The translations under genes and the position numbers were made by a program. Below are positions 60,600-64,000 of a stretch of 64,000 bases of DNA, piece by piece. This DNA is from Malania oleifera (taxonomy: Eukaryota > Streptophyta > Magnoliopsida > Santalales > Ximeniaceae). How positions within the stretch are numbered: the stretch's first letter is position 1; every line of letters starts with the position of its first letter. Under the pieces are notes generated by a model. The model was not told the DNA's origin, made no database searches, and saw only the letters and a program-made list of their open reading frames with translations. The stretch is from contig NC_080428.1 in the NCBI RefSeq assembly GCF_029873635.1, positions 67,141,601 to 67,205,600 of the forward strand. Reading direction: 5' to 3'.

Positions 60600-60958
60600 T
60601 TCTGTGTGTACTATACATAGCTATATATCTGTAAACTTCCCCTTAGATGGCTATATGCCATGACTTACCCCCTCATGGCTGGGTTGTGCGGCCTGAAGGC
60701 AGGGCTAAACACTGGTTGGCCCTCTAGTGCTAACCAAACTGTATGCATATCTAGATGCCTATAGCATGAAAGACCCGCTCCACCTGGTTTGGACGCTAGG
60801 AAGCTCACAACTCCACATGAGGGCACAATCAGCTGTACCATACTCTATTTGAGACGTATGGTTGCACTGTCTATACTATAACGTAACGGTACCATGCTCT
60901 GTAAAATGTTGTATTCCATCGGAGTCTGATACTATATAATAATATTTTTATATAAATC

Positions 60959-62647
60959 TGTTGGCCTAATAAGGCTTACAATTCTTATTTTGATGATAAC
61001 AAATCAAATGATATATTTAATATGTTTCAAGTAAAAGTGTTCAGGAAAATAATATAGCTCAAGTATATAAGAAAGTTCATGAATTACAAAGAGCATGAAG
61101 AATGAAGTCATATTGTGAAAAGCTCAAAGGAAAGAATGTAACTACAAAGATGGTGGAAGAACAAGTTTTGAAGACTAGATTATACTTTTAAGGATATTCT
61201 CAAATGTAAGTACTTCAAAGTAAATCTTAAGTATAAAGAAATTTGAAGCTCATAAAAATTCAAAAATATGTTTTTATATATATACTCTAAAGAATATTTC
61301 TTAAATCCATAAAAAGATAGGGTTTAAGAAAAGAAAATTTTTTGAAATAATGAAGTTTTTAAACATATTTATTTCAAAATATTTGGAAAATCAAAAATAT
61401 ATTTTTTAAACATATATACTCTAAAAAGTATTTTTTTTTTAATAAATAAAAAGGGCTTAAAAAGAGAAGATTTTTAAAACCATGTTTTTAAACATATTTA
61501 TTTCAAAATATTTGGAAATGAATTTTAGGAATCATTGGGAGTAATGGATGATTTCAAAAAACTCTATAAATAGTTCTAATCTCAAACATTTTAAATTAGA
61601 GAAAAGAAAGTATAAAGAAAGAGAGAAAGAACTTTGATGAAATATTCAAAAAAATTTTGAAATTGAGAAATCTTCTAAAGTTTCCAGATCAAGTGCTTTT
61701 CAACAACTTTTCTGATCCAGAGATATTCAAAGGCTTTTAGATCAAAGTAAGTTTTTTTTTTAAAGGTTTTAGATAAACTAATCTTCAAGTATTCAAAATT
61801 TTGTTTTCAAAGGATCTGAAATTCTTTTAAGATAAACTCTCTGATCTGAAATTGATTTACATTCTGAAATTAAGTTTTCAAACGATCAAAATTTTTATCT
61901 TCTTTGGAAAATTATTTGATAATCCATACCAAGTAATTGAGCTTGAAATTTCTTATATTTAAATTACTTTGAGGTATAAAGTGAGCTGATTGGTGTATTA
62001 ATTCACTCTACTGTGAGAGTTCTCTTTTGTACACATACTTCGTTATCTTTCTTAAACGATTCTGAGTTGTTGAATCGTTGAATCAAATAAGGGGTTGTTA
62101 TTTGGAGAGGCAGACTCTAGCCTAATTGAAGGAGTGCATTGTAAGTTGGTATTATTCCACCAGGTAAAGGAACTGAGATAGTGAAATCCTTTGGTGTTTT
62201 TGCCAAAGGCGAGAACGTAGGTTGTGTTGAAGCCGAACCTCGTAAAAACTTTTGTCTTATTCTCTCTACTTTAATTTACATACTTTATTCGCTTTTGTTA
62301 TAAAATTTATGAGTGTAGGTTGCAGGATTTAAATTAAGTTCTTGATCAATAGAAAGTACGTTTTGATTAATCTTTTGCGGAAACCCAAAAGGGGAGTACG
62401 TTGATTAATTTGCGGAAATATTAATCAAGTAAAGTGAATAATAAAAGGTTACAGGGAAAGCAACGGAAGCCTAAATGTTATTGATTGATTGATTACATTG
62501 ATTGAATTATTATTTTAAATTCCAGTTTTCTTAAGTGTTGTTATATATTGTATTTTGCTGGGTTATTAAAATTAGTAAACTTAAAAATCAAATAAAATTA
62601 AAAGATTTCCAATTCACCCCCCTCTTGGGAAGCTATTCTTCATTTCA
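60959..62647 (+). mobile_element. Ty1/copia-like solo LTR with TSD AAATC inside V LTR
   Basis: TGTTGGCCTAAT...CTTCATTTCA, 1689 bp, flanked by AAATC at 60954-60958 and 62648-62652. It shares with the solo LTR at 8617 the start (TTTTGATGATAACAAA), CCAAAGGCGAGAACGTAGG, GCCGAACCTCGTAAAA and the end AATTCACCCCCCTCTTGGGAAGCTAT, so both belong to one family. No internal coding sequence. Confidence 0.93.
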
Positions 62648-63895
62648 AAATCTATCTGTTTTACCTTGATTCTGTATTTCTGTATTTACCATGATCCTGT
62701 ATAAACTGTATAGCCATGATGCTATAATAACTGTATATCTGAATATCTGTATATTCTATAATTCTGTAACTATAATTATGTATTCTTTATGTCATGGTTC
62801 TATATTCTGTATAATCTGTATTTCTGTATATCATGGTTCTATATTCTGTATAATCTGTATTTTTGTATATCATAGTGCCACCCTTCTTTAAAAAAAAAGA
62901 TTGGTTCTATATATATCTTTGTATAATCATGGTAAATAAAAACACTGTATAATCACTTTGTAAAATACTGTACAATCATGCTCTGAGATTTACTATGAAA
63001 CCACAATTCTTTAAAATACTGTATAAGCATGATTTTGTAAAATACTATATAATCATATAAGCTGTATTTCTGTATAGTCGTAGCTTTATATATAAAACTG
63101 CATAAGCTGTGTTTCATAATTTTGTAGGCTATATAATCAAGCTTCTGTAAAATTGTATAACATATTCTATAATATTCTAGTATTTCTCAAGCCACACAAT
63201 TCAATAAAACTCTATACATATGTTCCGTAAAACTGTATAAATTTTCATGCTCTAATCAAATACTATATCATACTGATAAAACATCTAATAAGGCGTGCAT
63301 AACATATATTCCCCTTACCTGGTTATTTAGTTCTAAATACTGCTCGTAATTTCACGTATACAGCATCGTTCACAATTTTCAATTTCCTTAAATAACACCC
63401 ATATAATTCCCAATCAAACAACTGAATTTATCGTAACAACTATCACATCCACATTTTCCCCAACTCCACATATTCAGCATTTCTAAACTATAATTTACCT
63501 GAGTTCCTGGAAAAATACCTACTGGGGTCCTCAACCCATATCCGTAGAGTCACAAAAACACCCTAATCCTGAAAACATAATACCCTAGTTTTACTCCACA
63601 AAATATCAGTATATTTCCACACGACACAAAATCTAAACTTAGACAAACTTGGTAATACTAAAAAAACCCAAATATTCAACTTACCCTGATTTTGGGATGG
63701 TGCGCAAATTGGCCTAACCAACAATTTACTCTAGTAGACTTGAAGAGAATCTTCACAGGAGTAGCGTGGTGGCTTCCGATCATCGAATCGGTGAAGAACA
63801 AAGTCAAAATCGTAAAGAGAAGGGAAGAGGGATGGGTTTTAAAAAGAGAAGGGGTTTCCTGCATGAATTTCTCGCTGAAAAACCCAAATTAAGCA

Positions 63896-63980
63896 TATTT
63901 ATAAACCTGGATTCATCGACGAGTCCATGAAGGGAGTTCGTCGACGAACTCGTAACCCTCGTCGACAAACTTTAGGCTTT
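63896..63980 (-). promoter_or_regulatory. TATA box and TCGTCGACGA-type array of V LTR
   Basis: Minus-strand TATAAATA at 63896-63903, with TCATCGACGAG, TTCGTCGACGAACT and CTCGTCGACAAA between 63913 and 63975, that is, upstream in the element's sense. The window ends within this U3. Confidence 0.72.
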
Positions 63981-64000
63981 GCTAAACCCCTCTTGATAAG

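Larger units (their letters stand above)
57731..64000 (-). mobile_element. Gypsy element V (minus): leader fragment, PBS and LTR, running off the right edge
   Basis: 57731-57946 matches the untranslated leader between PBS and gag of W and E (TAGTTTACTATAGC...CTGAAATCGTCACCCTAGGAAA). The PBS is at 57947-57963 and the LTR starts at 57967 (TGTAACGACCTG). The LTR contains the CTCAGTAAGG block (about 58357), is split by two solo LTRs, resumes with the conserved GGTTGTGCGGCCTGAAGG block (about 60680) and a CTGTATAATCTGTAT array (62660-62880), and reaches a minus-strand TATA box at 63896-63903. Gag and pol are missing because the leader is cut at the 57.72-kb junction. Confidence 0.82.

Overview
The window is a repeat-rich piece of a plant nuclear genome, most likely an angiosperm and probably a eudicot. 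About four fifths of it is LTR-retrotransposon DNA. The only convincing host gene is an intron-containing R2R3-MYB transcription factor at 39286-41151 (+). Elements were recognised from TG...CA LTR ends, 5-bp target-site duplications (TSDs), tRNA-iMet-type primer-binding sites (PBSs) and protein motifs. No database search was run, so lineage names (Tekay/Del-like for Ty3/gypsy, Tork/TNT1-like and Sirevirus-like for Ty1/copia) are family-level judgements.

Left nest (1-22097). The oldest visible element, Y (+), keeps part of gag, a degenerate pol and its 3' LTR (20104-22097). X (+) is inserted in Y's gag; only X's pol end and 3' LTR (7273-11412) are in the window. Z is inserted in X's pol end and shows only the 3' part of its LTR (5814-6945). 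W (-), at 1-5813, is inserted in Z's LTR and runs off the left edge. A gypsy solo LTR with TSD CCCCA (12044-16288) sits in Y's gag region. Two copia solo LTRs sit inside gypsy LTRs (8617-10646 with TSD GATGT; 12313-14359).

Middle (22098-43805). A LINE-type reverse-transcriptase remnant on the minus strand (23651-24137 and 29798-30290) is split by a structurally complete but stop-ridden copia element C1 (24138-29797). A second copia element, C2 (32211-37093, TSD GAAGC), has gag and protease but no integrase, reverse transcriptase or RNase H. It carries a gypsy solo LTR (34767-36427, TSD GGTGG). Next come a directly repeated non-coding unit (37116-37458), the MYB gene with a GA-rich upstream region and upstream ORFs, and gene-poor DNA up to 43805.

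Right nest (43806-64000). A minus-strand gypsy LTR (T) contains a solo LTR R (43930-46275, TSD AGTCA) and a plus-strand LTR U (from 47124). U contains a full-length minus-strand Tekay-like element E (47355-57415, TSD GGCTC, two near-identical LTRs, all domains recognisable, several stops). At about 57.72 kb U is abruptly joined to the leader of another minus-strand element V. V's LTR (57967 to beyond 64000) contains a gypsy solo LTR (58557-60599, TSD TTCTG) and a copia solo LTR (60959-62647, TSD AAATC).

The retroelements are expected to be silenced and all visible gag/pol genes are broken. The more unusual signals are regulatory-looking and structural: TCGTCGACGA palindrome arrays just upstream of LTR TATA boxes, variable dyad-symmetric minisatellites in the same part of every gypsy LTR, a hairpin whose loop is inverted between E's two LTRs, and CACGTCAGC arrays in the transcribed leaders of two different copia elements. 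I found no bacterial-type system, CRISPR array or clear RNA gene.
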